Shown: positions 14,684-23,199, counted from the first letter of the stretch. The stretch: DNA of 41,044 nt from Alphaproteobacteria bacterium (GCA_019235415.1 JAFAKN010000247.1:1-41044), one strand, 5' to 3'. The notes: generated by a model not told the origin, from the sequence alone. Numbers and translations: made by a program.

Positions 14684-15520
14684 TCAGTTGACCGACGGGA
14701 GGCTCGCGATGAAGGCCGGCACGCGTTGCAGCGCATCAGCGCGCGCCGCAGGATCAGTGCCGACGTGCACCTGCCCGCGCGACGAGCTGCGCGTGCGCAC
14801 CGCCGCGCTGGGCGCATCGAAGTCGTGATAGGCGCCGGGATAGGTCACCAGGGTCATTGCTGGGCCGAGCGAGCGCGCCAGGGCCTGGCAGGGGGCGGCC
14901 GGCGTCCAGTCGTCAGCTTCACCGACCAGCACCAGGAGCGGCGCCACCGGCCTCCAGCCCGCGGTCTGGGCCTCCGACGTGCAGCCAGGGTAGAAGCCGA
15001 CCAACCCGCGAATTAGCCCCCTTTGCGTATCCGGGCGCTCGCCGCCGGCCGCGAGTATCGTCGCGCCTCCATCCGACCAGCCCACGAGCACGACACCGCC
15101 CGCCGGCGTGCCCGGTTGTGCGGCCAGCCACCGGGCTGCGGTCAGCGCATCGAGCCGGCGCAAACCAGTTGCAGTGACAGGGCGTTGGCGCACCGGCGTA
15201 GTGCACTGCGACCCGAGACTCCGTGATCCGAAGCTGTCGGGCAGTAGCACGATGTGGCCGGCCTTGGTGAGCAGCTCCGTCCACTGCGCATCGCGGGACG
15301 GGAACGGACCGCCACAGCCGTGCAGCAAGACGAGCGCCGGCGCCGCCGTGGCAACGTCGGGCCGAAACAGCTTGGCCTTGATGGTGATGCCTTCGGGTCC
15401 GGGAAGCGTGACGTCCTCGGCATGCGCCGCGGCCGCAAACAGCAGCAGCATTGCAATGCCGTAGCAGATCAGGCTCCTTCCCATCAGACCCATTCTAAAC
15501 CGGCGGAGAGAGCACCGCAT
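14684..15520 (-). CDS. Secreted alpha/beta hydrolase, dienelactone-hydrolase family
   Basis: The 278-residue protein has a signal peptide (basic start, then CYGIAMLLLFAAAAHAED ending near residue 35) and a DLH-type fold. LVLLHGCGGPFPSRDA provides the oxyanion loop, LLPDSFGSRSLGSQC is typical of the subfamily, VLVGWSDGG carries the nucleophile Ser149, VGEADDW the acid and GAYHDFDAP the His. The substrate is unknown. ATG 15520 follows GGAGGCTGGAG; ATGs at 15493 or 15484 are alternatives. Degenerate relatives lie 0.3 and 1.6 kb to the right on the other strand. Confidence 0.85.
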   Translation of the reverse strand: MRCSLRRFRMGLMGRSLICYGIAMLLLFAAAAHAEDVTLPGPEGITIKAKLFRPDVATAAPALVLLHGCGGPFPSRDAQWTELLTKAGHIVLLPDSFGSRSLGSQCTTPVRQRPVTATGLRRLDALTAARWLAAQPGTPAGGVVLVGWSDGGATILAAGGERPDTQRGLIRGLVGFYPGCTSEAQTAGWRPVAPLLVLVGEADDWTPAAPCQALARSLGPAMTLVTYPGAYHDFDAPSAAVRTRSSSRGQVHVGTDPAARADALQRVPAFIASLPSVN

Positions 15521-16161
15521 CTCCAGCCTCCGTTCTTCTTCGGGTGAGATCTAGCTCGGCGCATGGCTGCGTCGGCGACCGGCCCGAAGTCATCCGCGGT
15601 TTTTGGATAGTTGGTGGCGTCGAATCCTGGTCCCGTCGTCCAACAATTTTCTGCTTGCCACCCCAAGAGCCGCCCGACGCGCCCACGTTTGCATGCTGCC
15701 GCTGGCCCTCGGCGATGGCGGGTACATGTGGACGATCACGGGACACATGCTACCCGATGACCAGCGAGTTCAAGGGTGTCGCGGGCTTTGCGAGCCGTAT
15801 CAGGGTTCCCGTCCTGCTGTTTGCTGGCACAGCCGACGAGCACAAATTCTGGTGCCTGATCACCAAGGCGAACGAGATTGCCGCTCCGGCGAAGGCGGCA
15901 AACGATCCCTTCGAACTGGCCTCTTATGCCGGCGTAAAGCATCGCTCTGTCCCGTCGACCCAGCCGCGCGCCATGAACCATCGCGCGACTGCCTTGGGAT
16001 CGGACCGACGAACGCTAGATTCGCAGCGGCACCGTCGACCAGAGCTAATGCAGCGCTTTCCGCGGAGACGCGATCACTGGCATACGTCCTGAAAGCCCGG
16101 CGCCAAAATATTCGTTTCCGCCGAGCTTGGGCGAATCCATCCTCACCTTGGCCGTGGATAT
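15521..16161. other. Gene-poor stretch with hydrolase debris
   Basis: No intact gene is supported over about 640 bases. It contains one recognisable C-terminal scrap of a dienelactone hydrolase (15757-15951, listed separately). The rest reads as decayed sequence, with no hairpin, promoter or RNA gene that I could identify. Confidence 0.55.
15757..15951 (+). pseudogene. C-terminal fragment of a dienelactone hydrolase
   Basis: The plus-strand frame reads SRIRVPVLLFAGTADEHKFW, followed by ITKANEIAAPAKAANDPFEL and ASYAGVKHRS. This matches the C-terminal third of secreted DLH-family proteins: strand, catalytic Asp in GTADE, helix, then the catalytic His in KHRS. There is no N-terminal part or nucleophile in front of it, and the frame continues into unrelated sequence. 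It is therefore a relic rather than a working gene. Confidence 0.65.
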
Positions 16162-16704
16162 CTACGCGGCTTCGACCTGATGGCCCCGCTTCAGCGTCGG
16201 GCCGCTAAACGACCTCGTTTCGGGCGGCGGAAGCTTGGCGGCGTGCGTGAGCTTTTCGGTAAGCTCCTTCTTGCGTTCGGCGAGCCGTGCCCCGAGCGCT
16301 TCGAAGTCCAGCCCGGCGGCCTTCGCCTCGGCAAGCAGACCCTCGGACCGCTTCTCTTCTTCCTTCACGTGGTGCTTGATCAGCTCCGACAGGACCGTGA
16401 CCTTCGCGTCGAAGAATTCGTCCTCGGGCGACCCTTCGGAAATTTCGGCAATCAGCACCTTGGCCTCGTCGTGCTCAACGTAGGCCTCTTTCAGAATATT
16501 CTCGTCCTCGATCTTGCCCTTGCAGGCGGGATAGAAGATCTCTTCCTCGATCGTCGCGTGAACCATAAGCTCGGTACAGATTTCGTGCGCCAAGGCAGCC
16601 TTGCGCGTCTGGTCACGCGCCTTCTGAAATTTTGCGAATAGATCCTCGACCTTGCGGTGATCGGTCTTGATCAGCGTGATCGCATCTTCGTGTCCGCGCG
16701 CCAT
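16162..16704 (-). CDS. Hemerythrin HHE domain protein
   Basis: A 180-residue four-helix protein with iron-binding positions at His16 (LIKTDHRKVE), His49 (LMVHATIEEEIFYPA, with Glu53), His78 (YVEHDEAK) and His111/112 (IKHHVKEEEKR, with Glu116). Such proteins bind a di-iron centre and are implicated in O2, NO or oxidative-stress responses. A C-terminal helical extension (ALGARLAERKKELTEKLTHA) follows. ATG 16704 has a strong AGGAGGTACC site, so the upstream in-frame extension to 16755 is not used. It is an intact gene inside a patch of decayed sequence on the opposite strand. Confidence 0.92.
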   Translation of the reverse strand: MARGHEDAITLIKTDHRKVEDLFAKFQKARDQTRKAALAHEICTELMVHATIEEEIFYPACKGKIEDENILKEAYVEHDEAKVLIAEISEGSPEDEFFDAKVTVLSELIKHHVKEEEKRSEGLLAEAKAAGLDFEALGARLAERKKELTEKLTHAAKLPPPETRSFSGPTLKRGHQVEAA

Positions 16705-17358
16705 GGTACCTCCTGCTATGCGCCGGAAAACGTCTCGTTCCTGCCGTAGTTCCACTGATACGCGAATTCACAACGGTAGTCGGTGTTGAGTGCGGCCCAT
16801 CCCACGCAGCTGAACCGGAAAGCCTGCGGCGCGGCTCGAGCAATCGTCCGACGATCGCGAGAGCAGGGGAGGGCCAGGTCGCTCCGTTGTTCATTTTCGA
16901 ATGTCCCTGTGGCAACGCAACGGGCACGCGTCACTGACGTTGCGGGACCATTTTGCTCGCTCCGAGCAACCTTTCGCACAATGGCCGGTCCTCTTGCATC
17001 AGCGTCGAATAACACGACGGTCTTCGTCGACCTGTGCGGTTCGACGGCGCTGGCTGCTACGCTGGGCTGGCAGTCGACAGCTTTGGCTCGCGCGTCCTCG
17101 GCCAGCAATGTCTCGTGCGAACGGTGCCTCAGCCGACCGGGTGATGGATGCCTGTGGGGCATTGATGTATCCCGCCGGGCGTGGCGACATCGACGCATCC
17201 CGGGTCGCCTTGGTGGGCTACCCCCAGGGCGCCATGACGGCGCTTGCCGCCGAGGCTCGGGGCGGCGTCGAGACGCTCTTCCAACGTCGCTTCGGAGCGG
17301 CCGTTGCGTACTAGCCTCTCTGCAACGAGTCCGACGTCACGGTCCCTTCCAGCGCCGA
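16705..17358. other. Region upstream of the hemerythrin gene, with pseudogene mosaic
   Basis: This 650-base stretch should hold the hemerythrin promoter, but no convincing -35/-10 pair was found. Its right part is a degraded hydrolase with a cyclase-like scrap (17019-17314). No intact gene is seen. Confidence 0.5.
17019..17314 (+). pseudogene. Frameshifted central part of a dienelactone hydrolase, joined to a cyclase-like scrap
   Basis: From about 17055 one frame reads GCYAGLAVDSFGSRVLGQQC, which matches LLPDSFGSRSLGSQC of the intact hydrolase at 14684-15520. After a frameshift near 17130 the next frame gives DACGALMYPAGRGDIDASRV, then ALVGYPQGAMTALAAEARGG and a stop at 17312. The nucleophile elbow GxSxG reads GYPQGA, so the serine is lost as well. 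Directly before it, 17019-17054 encodes VFVDLCGSTALA in a third frame, resembling the metal motif of class III cyclases. The mix of frames shows decayed, rearranged DNA. Confidence 0.65.
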
Positions 17359-18630
17359 TCAGGGTTGGTATTTGAAGACTCTGCCGCCCTTCATCACGAA
17401 CGCCATTTGGCGCAGCGCGGTCGCATCGGCAAGGTAGTCCCCGCGCATCGCCACGATGTCGGCCGTCATGCCAGGCGCAATCGTGCCGATCTGGTTGCCG
17501 AGATTGAGCGATTCGGCGGCGCGCGACGTCGCCGAGACGAGCGCTTGCATCGGGTCCTGGCCACCGAACTTGATGCGGTACAGCAGTCCTTCGGCATTGT
17601 GGCCGTGAGCGCCCGCGACCGCATCGCTGCCATAGACGATCTTCAGGCCGGGTACCTTTAGTGCCCGGATGAATTCCTCCGGGGGCTTCGGATTGGCGAT
17701 CAGCTTTTCCATCATCGCGAACGCCTCTGCCGTGTAGTTGCCGACGCCCAGGTACTTGTCCTTGTTGGCAACGTAGTTCTCGGTGACCACGCCGACGGTC
17801 GGATCGAAGAAGGTGCCTTTGGCCGCCATCAGGGCCAGGGTCTCGTCGGTCATGCCGCCGGTGCCGTGCTCGATCGCCGTGCACCCCGCCTCGACCGCCA
17901 TCTTCACGGCCGACGTGTAGGCGTGAACGACGCTGCGCAGGCCCTGGCTGTTGCATTCGCCGCAAATGACGTCGAGCTGCGCTTGCGTGAGCGTGGGTCG
18001 CGACCCTTCGCGCACGCTCGTCGAGGCGAAGATCTTGATGGCGTCGGCGCCGCGCGCCTTGAGATCGCGCACCATGGCCCTGAGCGCCGAGTCAGGCGGC
18101 ACGGTCTCGCCGCGCTGATCGTAGCGGAACCATTGCAGCGAGGTCAGCAGGCGCGGTCCCGGCACCAGGTTGCGCGCCCAGGCCTCGCGCAAAGGGAGAT
18201 CCCATGCGGTGCCCGGTCCCAGGCTTTGCACGGTCGTGAAGCCGGCCTCGAGGATGCGCACGCCGTTTTCCACGCCGAACAGGACCGAGTCGGGCACCGG
18301 CTCGTCCTGCCCGACGAGCCGGTTGTCGATGAAGCGATCGTGGCTGAAGTGGTAGGTCACGTGAACGTGGGTGTCGATCAATCCCGGCGCCACGGTCAGG
18401 CCGCCGAGATCGTAGACTTGAGCGCCCTGTGGGGCCGGCCCGCCAATGCGTTCGATCTTGTCGCCAGAGACGACGACCACGGTGTCTCGCAGCGTCCCGC
18501 CCTTGCCGTCGAGCAGGATGGCGACCTTGAGAGCGATCGGCCGCTTGGGCTGCGGCAGCTCCCAGGTGAGGGGTGGCTTGTTTGCGACGCCCGTCAGCGC
18601 CGCCGATGGATGTGATTGCACTGACTTCAT
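17359..18630 (-). CDS. Metal-dependent amidohydrolase family protein
   Basis: A 423-residue amidohydrolase of the imidazolonepropionase/prolidase-like group. It has the metal motif GLIDTHVHV early in the barrel, Lys in GADAIKIFASTSVREGS (the expected bridging position), VVHAYTSAVKMAVEAG and AIEHGTGG providing two histidines, and the Asp of VYGSDAVAGAHGHNAE. A C-terminal beta-sandwich (LGNQIGTIAPGMTADIVAM) completes it. The substrate cannot be read from sequence. No signal peptide is visible. The start is uncertain: ATG 18630 lies 11 bases after GAGGAGG, ATG 18639 only 2 bases. It diverges from the dehydratase gene. Confidence 0.88.
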   Translation of the reverse strand: MKSVQSHPSAALTGVANKPPLTWELPQPKRPIALKVAILLDGKGGTLRDTVVVVSGDKIERIGGPAPQGAQVYDLGGLTVAPGLIDTHVHVTYHFSHDRFIDNRLVGQDEPVPDSVLFGVENGVRILEAGFTTVQSLGPGTAWDLPLREAWARNLVPGPRLLTSLQWFRYDQRGETVPPDSALRAMVRDLKARGADAIKIFASTSVREGSRPTLTQAQLDVICGECNSQGLRSVVHAYTSAVKMAVEAGCTAIEHGTGGMTDETLALMAAKGTFFDPTVGVVTENYVANKDKYLGVGNYTAEAFAMMEKLIANPKPPEEFIRALKVPGLKIVYGSDAVAGAHGHNAEGLLYRIKFGGQDPMQALVSATSRAAESLNLGNQIGTIAPGMTADIVAMRGDYLADATALRQMAFVMKGGRVFKYQP

Positions 18631-18756
18631 GCGCCTCATCACCTCCTCGTAGTGGCGTGGCGGAGGATACCAGTAGGGCTCAAGCTGGTGGGGTCGAAAT
18701 CGACAGTCCCACGGCGCCGCGAGGTTCTGGCGGAGGGCGAGCGGAGCCCGCCCTGC

Positions 18757-18762
18757 TATAGT
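18757..18762 (+). promoter_or_regulatory. Putative -10 box of a leaderless transcript
   Basis: CTATAGT sits 6 bases before the ATG at 18769, and no purine-rich ribosome site lies between. If TATAGT is a -10 box, transcription would begin at or near the start codon, giving a leaderless mRNA. No clear -35 is present. The same CTATAGT heptamer occurs upstream of the marR gene (5535-5541). Confidence 0.4.
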
Positions 18763-18768
18763 CGGCCC

Positions 18769-19923
18769 ATGACCGAGCGCCTCAGCAACCTGTCCCCGAC
18801 CAGGATCGAAAAGCTCGAGACGTTCCTGATCGAGCGCTGGTGCCTGCTGCGCATCCATTGCGAGGACGGCACGGTCGGCACCGGCGAGGCAGGCGTGCAC
18901 GGCTGGCCACGGCCGACCGCCGCCATGATCGACGAGATGAAGTCCTATCTTCTAGGGCGCGACCCGTCGACGATCGAGCATCACGCGCAGGCGCTGCAGC
19001 GGCACTCACACTTCATGGGCGCGCTGGTCGGCGGCGCCATTTCGGCGATCGATATCGCGCTCTGGGACATCAAGGCCAAGCGCTACGGCGTGCCGATCTA
19101 CGAGCTGATGGGCGGCAAGACGCGCGACCGCGTGCGCTGCTACATGCACGCCAAGGGCAACACGCTCGACGAGCTTCTAGCCGATGCCGTCGCCAAACAG
19201 CGCCAGGGCTTCACGGCGATCCGCTTCTCGCCCTTTGCGCCCGACTATCATCAGCGCAAATCCTTCGAGGAATGGGTGGCTGAGGCCGAGCGCCGCGTCG
19301 GCGCAGTGCACGAGGCGCTGAAAGGCGACGCCGATCTCTGCATCGAGCTGCACCGCCAGTTGAACCCGGCCGAATCGATTGCGCTCGGACAGCGGCTGCT
19401 GAAATTTCATCCGTACTTCTATGAAGACCCGATGCTGCCCGACAGTCCGGCGATGATGGGCGACGTGCAGGCGCGCAGCGGGTTGCCCGTGGCGACGGGC
19501 GAGCGCTTCTCGTCGATCTTCCAGTTCCAGGAGCTTTTAGGCAACAACGGCTGCGCCTATGTCCGGCCCGACGTCTGCCTCTGCATGGGGCTCACCGGCA
19601 GCAAGAAAGTCGCGGCAATGGCCGAGGCGCACCACGTCAAGGTGATCCCGCACAATCCCTTGTCGCCGATCTCGACGGCGGCCTGCGTTCAGCTCGACGC
19701 CTGCATCCCGAACTTCGCGCTGCAGGAATACACCGGCGAGCGGGATCCGCCCAAGCGCGACATGGTCGTTCGGCCGCTGGTGTTGAAGGATGGTTACCTC
19801 GAGGTGCCGGATGCGCCGGGCCTCGGCATCGAGCTCAACGACATCGCCCTGGCGCGGCTCAGGCCGCGCGAGGTCGTGACCGAGCCGCCCATCGGACGCG
19901 ACGGGTCGGTGCAGGATTGGTGA
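18769..19923 (+). CDS. Enolase-superfamily sugar-acid dehydratase (mandelate racemase/galactonate dehydratase type)
   Basis: A 384-residue enzyme of the MR/muconate group, which abstracts a proton alpha to a carboxylate, usually to dehydrate sugar acids. The capping domain carries TVGTGEAGVHGWP, and GGAISAIDIALWDIKAKRYG marks the start of the barrel. The metal ligands appear as Glu in LCIELHRQLNP, Glu in YFYEDPMLPDS and Glu in VATGERFSS. A catalytic His lies in HHVKVIPHNPLSP. The DgoD subgroup is the nearest I recall, but the substrate is uncertain. No ribosome site precedes the ATG. Confidence 0.88.
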   Translation: MTERLSNLSPTRIEKLETFLIERWCLLRIHCEDGTVGTGEAGVHGWPRPTAAMIDEMKSYLLGRDPSTIEHHAQALQRHSHFMGALVGGAISAIDIALWDIKAKRYGVPIYELMGGKTRDRVRCYMHAKGNTLDELLADAVAKQRQGFTAIRFSPFAPDYHQRKSFEEWVAEAERRVGAVHEALKGDADLCIELHRQLNPAESIALGQRLLKFHPYFYEDPMLPDSPAMMGDVQARSGLPVATGERFSSIFQFQELLGNNGCAYVRPDVCLCMGLTGSKKVAAMAEAHHVKVIPHNPLSPISTAACVQLDACIPNFALQEYTGERDPPKRDMVVRPLVLKDGYLEVPDAPGLGIELNDIALARLRPREVVTEPPIGRDGSVQDW

Positions 19924-20010
19924 CAGGTGCGGCGAGGATTTGCCCAGGCCGACTTTGATCGCCGAAGGGTCATGAGTGGTCGCGGGCTGAAGGTGATCCC
20001 TCGAAGCGTC

Positions 20011-20700
20011 TTACGATCCGATGTCCGCGATCGCCTTCGCCCGATCGACGTCCGGGCTGCGGTAAAGCGCTTCCGGGATCTCACCGAGCGTCGAGGCATG
20101 AGCCTTCCCCGGCGCAAGGCCGTAGAACTCTTGGAAGCTCATGATCAGGGGACGCCATTTGTCCGGATCGACCCGGTTGGCGAAGCCGTCCATGATGAGG
20201 TCCGGTCGCACATGCACGCGCTGAATCCGGACTTCGAAGGCCGACTGTGCACCCTTCCAGGGGCCGTCTTCACACAGATCATGTCGCGCTGCCACAACTG
20301 CCTCCATTTGCACGGGGCATTCCCGGGCGCGCGGCGGCGAGACGGTTTCGGATGGGATCGGCGTCAATCCGGCCACCTCGAACTTTTCCGGTTCGTAGCG
20401 ATAGCCGCGCTTCACCTTGTTCACAGGCACGGGATTGGACCCGGTCAAGCACGCCAGGCGATTGACTGCTTCTACTTCCTCGATCGACGGCAGATTGAGG
20501 ACGCATTCGCCGGTGCGGATCATGTTCTGTGGGGTCTTCGACGAACTCCCAAGGCCGAGCACGCACCGCCATCCGAGCCAGAAGGCAGAAGACATCGGCG
20601 CGATATTGGCGCTGCCGTCTTCATTCATGGTGCTGATGAGAACCACGGGCGTGCCGAAATAAAGAATGGATGGCTCGATCGAAATGTGAGCGTCACGCAT
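20011..20700 (-). CDS. Flavin reductase-like (DIM6/NTAB) family protein
   Basis: A 229-residue FMN-binding split-barrel protein. The N-terminus EPSILYFGTPVVLISTMNED and SANIAPMSSAFWLGWRCVLG, followed by TPQNMIRTGECVLNLPS, are the hallmark of flavin reductase-like domains acting with two-component monooxygenases or on small aromatic substrates. The C-terminal half (VDPDKWRPLIMSFQEFYGLA) resembles proteins annotated as conserved flavoproteins. ATG 20700 follows GGAG at 10 bases. It diverges from the TauD-like gene; no partner oxygenase component is adjacent on the same strand. Confidence 0.85.
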   Translation of the reverse strand: MRDAHISIEPSILYFGTPVVLISTMNEDGSANIAPMSSAFWLGWRCVLGLGSSSKTPQNMIRTGECVLNLPSIEEVEAVNRLACLTGSNPVPVNKVKRGYRYEPEKFEVAGLTPIPSETVSPPRARECPVQMEAVVAARHDLCEDGPWKGAQSAFEVRIQRVHVRPDLIMDGFANRVDPDKWRPLIMSFQEFYGLAPGKAHASTLGEIPEALYRSPDVDRAKAIADIGS

Positions 20701-20832
20701 TGATCTTTGACTCCGCTGGAAACTTTGCGTTCGCTGGATCGCATGACGTGCGCGCAGCATCACTCCGGTTCTTGCCCTGGAACCAACAATGTGGCCCCGG
20801 ACTCAGCTGCCGCTCCCGAGGCGACGCGGGCG

Positions 20833-20858
20833 CCTGAAATTCGCTGACGAATTTCAGG
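20833..20858. promoter_or_regulatory. Perfect 11-bp inverted repeat in the TauD-gene leader
   Basis: CCTGAAATTCG-CTGA-CGAATTTCAGG lies 22 bases before the ATG at 20881 and about 130 bases from the divergent flavin reductase start. It could be an operator or an RNA hairpin just upstream of the ribosome site GGAGGAGAGC. Confidence 0.6.
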
Positions 20859-20880
20859 GGCGGGACACGAGGAGGAGAGC

Positions 20881-21771
20881 ATGGCAATGGAAGTAGAGGT
20901 GATCGGACCGGGCTTCGCCGCCGAGGTCAAAGGGTTACGGCTCTGGGAGCCCCTTGCGGCCGATGAGGTTGATCGTCTGCGCAATCTGTTTGCCGAACAC
21001 GGTGTGCTGGTGATCCGTCGCCAGAGCCTGTCCGAGCATGAATATGCCGACTTCTGTGCACTGTTCGGCGCGCTCGAGCGCACGGTCCGTACCGACTGGG
21101 CGTCGCGAGTTCGGCCGGAGATCAGCCTGATCACCAACCTCAGGGGCAGCAACGGCAATCCGTTGGGCGGGCTGGGCGATGGCGAGGTCGAATGGCATTC
21201 CGACCAGGCGTACATGGCCAATCCGGCGACCGGTGCAGGACTGCACGCGGTCGAGATACCGGGCGACGGCGGCCGCACTTTCTGGGCGAACCTGATCGCA
21301 GCCTACGAGGCACTGCCCGAGCGGCTGAAACAGGCCGTTGAAGGAAAGAGCGCGCTGTTCCGCTATCAGAAGCGCCTCGACATGTACAAAGACGCGGACC
21401 GGAAGCTGTCCGAAGAAGGCCGCAAGCGCACACCCGACGTGCTCCATCCGCTCGTGCACACCCATCCGCGGACCGGCAAGAAGGCACTCTATCTCGATCC
21501 AACCACCAGCATCGGCATCGTCGGCATGCCGGAGGCGGAGGGTAACGCGCTACTCGGCGAGCTCGCCGCACACTCGGTCCGGCCGGAGTTCGTTTATGCT
21601 CACAACTGGCAAGTCGGAGACGTGGTGCTGTGGAGCAACGGTTTCCTGTTGCACCGCCGCGAGCCGTTCCCGGCGGCCGATCGCCGGCTGATGAAGCGTG
21701 CGACCATGCACCTGCCGGCGGCGCTGCACATCATTCCCGATACCTTGATGCTGAGGGAGGCCGGGGCCTGA
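20881..21771 (+). CDS. TauD/TfdA family 2-oxoglutarate-dependent dioxygenase
   Basis: A 296-residue non-heme Fe(II) enzyme. The facial triad is His106-x-Asp108 (EVEWHSDQAYMANP) and His258 (FLLHRREPFPAADRR), with Arg273 (KRATMH) for the 2-oxoglutarate carboxylate. The N-terminus GPGFAAEVKGLRLWEPLAAD, FAEHGVLVIRRQSLSEHEYA and the block DVLHPLVHTHPRTGKKALYL are typical of TauD/TfdA and clavaminate-synthase-like proteins. The substrate is unknown; family members attack taurine, alkylsulfates, 2,4-D or carnitine-type compounds. ATG 20881 follows GGAGGAGAGC. Confidence 0.93.
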   Translation: MAMEVEVIGPGFAAEVKGLRLWEPLAADEVDRLRNLFAEHGVLVIRRQSLSEHEYADFCALFGALERTVRTDWASRVRPEISLITNLRGSNGNPLGGLGDGEVEWHSDQAYMANPATGAGLHAVEIPGDGGRTFWANLIAAYEALPERLKQAVEGKSALFRYQKRLDMYKDADRKLSEEGRKRTPDVLHPLVHTHPRTGKKALYLDPTTSIGIVGMPEAEGNALLGELAAHSVRPEFVYAHNWQVGDVVLWSNGFLLHRREPFPAADRRLMKRATMHLPAALHIIPDTLMLREAGA

Positions 21772-21811
21772 TTGCGTTCCGCTCCACGCCGCGGGTCTGA
21801 TCACGCCATCT

Positions 21812-21825
21812 GCTACGGCCGTAGC
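21812..21825. terminator. Perfect 14-bp palindrome between convergent genes
   Basis: GCTACGGCCGTAGC lies in the 115-base gap between the stop codons of the TauD-like gene and the 2OG-Fe(II) oxygenase gene. It could end both transcripts, although no T-tract follows on either side. Confidence 0.35.
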
Positions 21826-21886
21826 GCTTCGTGCCGGCTACCGGCCCATGCTGCACCCTTCCGCCCTTCGTCGCATCCTCGATGCC

Positions 21887-22669
21887 CTAAGTGGCGTCGT
21901 GGAAGATCACGCCAAGCGTGTGTCGCCGGCCGGAGTAGAGCTTGCTGACGCCATGGTTCAACTTGACCTGGTAGTCGCCGCGCACGCCCTTCATCGGGCG
22001 GCTGTTGACCGCGAAGATGGCCGCATCGCCCTTGCCGAGCGGCAGGACCATGGCGCGCGTCTGCATGCGCGGGCGCTGCTCGGTCATCACGAATTCGCCG
22101 CCCTCGAAATCCTCGCCCGGTCGATTCAGCAGGATCGCGATCTGCATGGGAAAGACGTGCTCTCCGTAGAGGTCGCGATGCAGGCAATTGTAGTCGTCGG
22201 GCCCATACTCGAGGAGCAGGGGCGTGGGCCGGGTCTGTCCGGCGCGGTGGCAACGCTCGAGGAAAGCGGCGTGGTCCGCCGGGAAGCGCACCGCATTGCC
22301 CATGCGTTCGTGCCATCGATTGGCGATCGGCGCGAGGTGCGGATAGGCGGCGGTCCTGAGTGCCTGGATCAGGGACGGGAGCGGATAGCTGAAATACTTG
22401 TACTCACCGCGGCCGAAGCCGTGCCGTCCCATGATGACCTGGCTGCGGAAGCCCTGCTCCTGATGGTAGAGGCCGGCGATCGAGTCCGCCTCCGAATCGG
22501 TCAGGAGTTTCGCCGCGATGGCCCAGCCCTGGACATCGAGATCGGCATGAACCCTCGGCCAGTCCACCGCCCCCACCCGCGCCTGGAGTCCCGCCGGGTC
22601 GAATGTCGACCCGGCGTCGGGAGAAGCGTCGACGGCGTCGATCTTCCTCTTGCGCGAGCTGAGGGTCAT
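21887..22669 (-). CDS. 2OG-Fe(II) oxygenase, COG3826-type
   Basis: A 260-residue dioxygenase with triad His164-x-Asp166 (YNCLHRDLYGE), His239 (KLNHGVSKLYSG) and a 2-oxoglutarate Arg near 248-249 (GRRHTLGVIFHDAT). FEGGEFVMTEQRPRMQ and GKGDAAIFAVNSRPMKG are family blocks. Homologues I recall sit beside ogt or ada genes, suggesting a part in alkylation-damage response, but it is not a canonical AlkB. Its ATG overlaps the ogt stop by one base (TAATG), so the pair is co-translated. Confidence 0.9.
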   Translation of the reverse strand: MTLSSRKRKIDAVDASPDAGSTFDPAGLQARVGAVDWPRVHADLDVQGWAIAAKLLTDSEADSIAGLYHQEQGFRSQVIMGRHGFGRGEYKYFSYPLPSLIQALRTAAYPHLAPIANRWHERMGNAVRFPADHAAFLERCHRAGQTRPTPLLLEYGPDDYNCLHRDLYGEHVFPMQIAILLNRPGEDFEGGEFVMTEQRPRMQTRAMVLPLGKGDAAIFAVNSRPMKGVRGDYQVKLNHGVSKLYSGRRHTLGVIFHDAT

Positions 22670-23199
22670 TACGCCACTCCTTCCTTGTTGATCAGCCGGC
22701 GCTTGCGTTGCACGCCCCAGCGATACCCGGAAATCGAACCATCCGACTTCACAACGCGATGGCAAGGCACGGCGACGGCGATGCGGTTCGCCGCACAAGC
22801 CGCGCCGACATCCTGGGCGGTCGCCGCGATCGGCAGGCTCCGGGCGATCGCACCGTAGGTACGAGTCTCGCCTGCGGGAATTGCCTGCAGCGCTTTCCAA
22901 ACGGCCACCTCCAGAGGCGAGCCGCGCAGATCGAGCGCCAAATCGGTGCGGACCTGCGGGCCATCGACCAGTGCGGCGGCCTTGGCGATCGTCTGCGCCA
23001 AGCCTTCCTGGTAATGGATCAACTGAGCGTGCGGAAAGGCGTCCCTCAGGTCGCGCAGCAGCTTGGTGCGATCATCGCCGATAAACAGGGCGGCGACACC
23101 GCGAACGCTTTCGGCAACCAGGACGGTGCCGAGGCTCGCGTCGCCATAGCCGAAGCGCAGGGTTTCACCTTCGATGGTCTCGTAGGAGGGGTTGGTCAT
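22669..23199 (-). CDS. ogt: Methylated-DNA-[protein]-cysteine S-methyltransferase
   Basis: This suicide enzyme removes methyl groups from O6-methylguanine. The 176-residue protein has the Ada/Ogt C-terminal domain with DLRGSPLEVAVWKALQAIPA, TYGAIARSLPIAATAQDVGA, the acceptor Cys146 in AVPCHRVV, and SDGSISGYRWGVQRKRRL. ATG 23199 has AGGAGCC upstream; the 24-residue extension to 23271 is not needed. It is transcribed away from ada. The C-terminal half of Ada at 23718 is a close relative, so the two methyltransferase modules may be local duplicates. Confidence 0.95.
   Translation of the reverse strand: MTNPSYETIEGETLRFGYGDASLGTVLVAESVRGVAALFIGDDRTKLLRDLRDAFPHAQLIHYQEGLAQTIAKAAALVDGPQVRTDLALDLRGSPLEVAVWKALQAIPAGETRTYGAIARSLPIAATAQDVGAACAANRIAVAVPCHRVVKSDGSISGYRWGVQRKRRLINKEGVA

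Noticed and set aside
15484..15666. Minus-strand 60-codon frame with PGFDATNYPKTADD
   Set aside because: Only a TTG start, no ribosome site, and it overlaps the hydrolase start. It may be debris.
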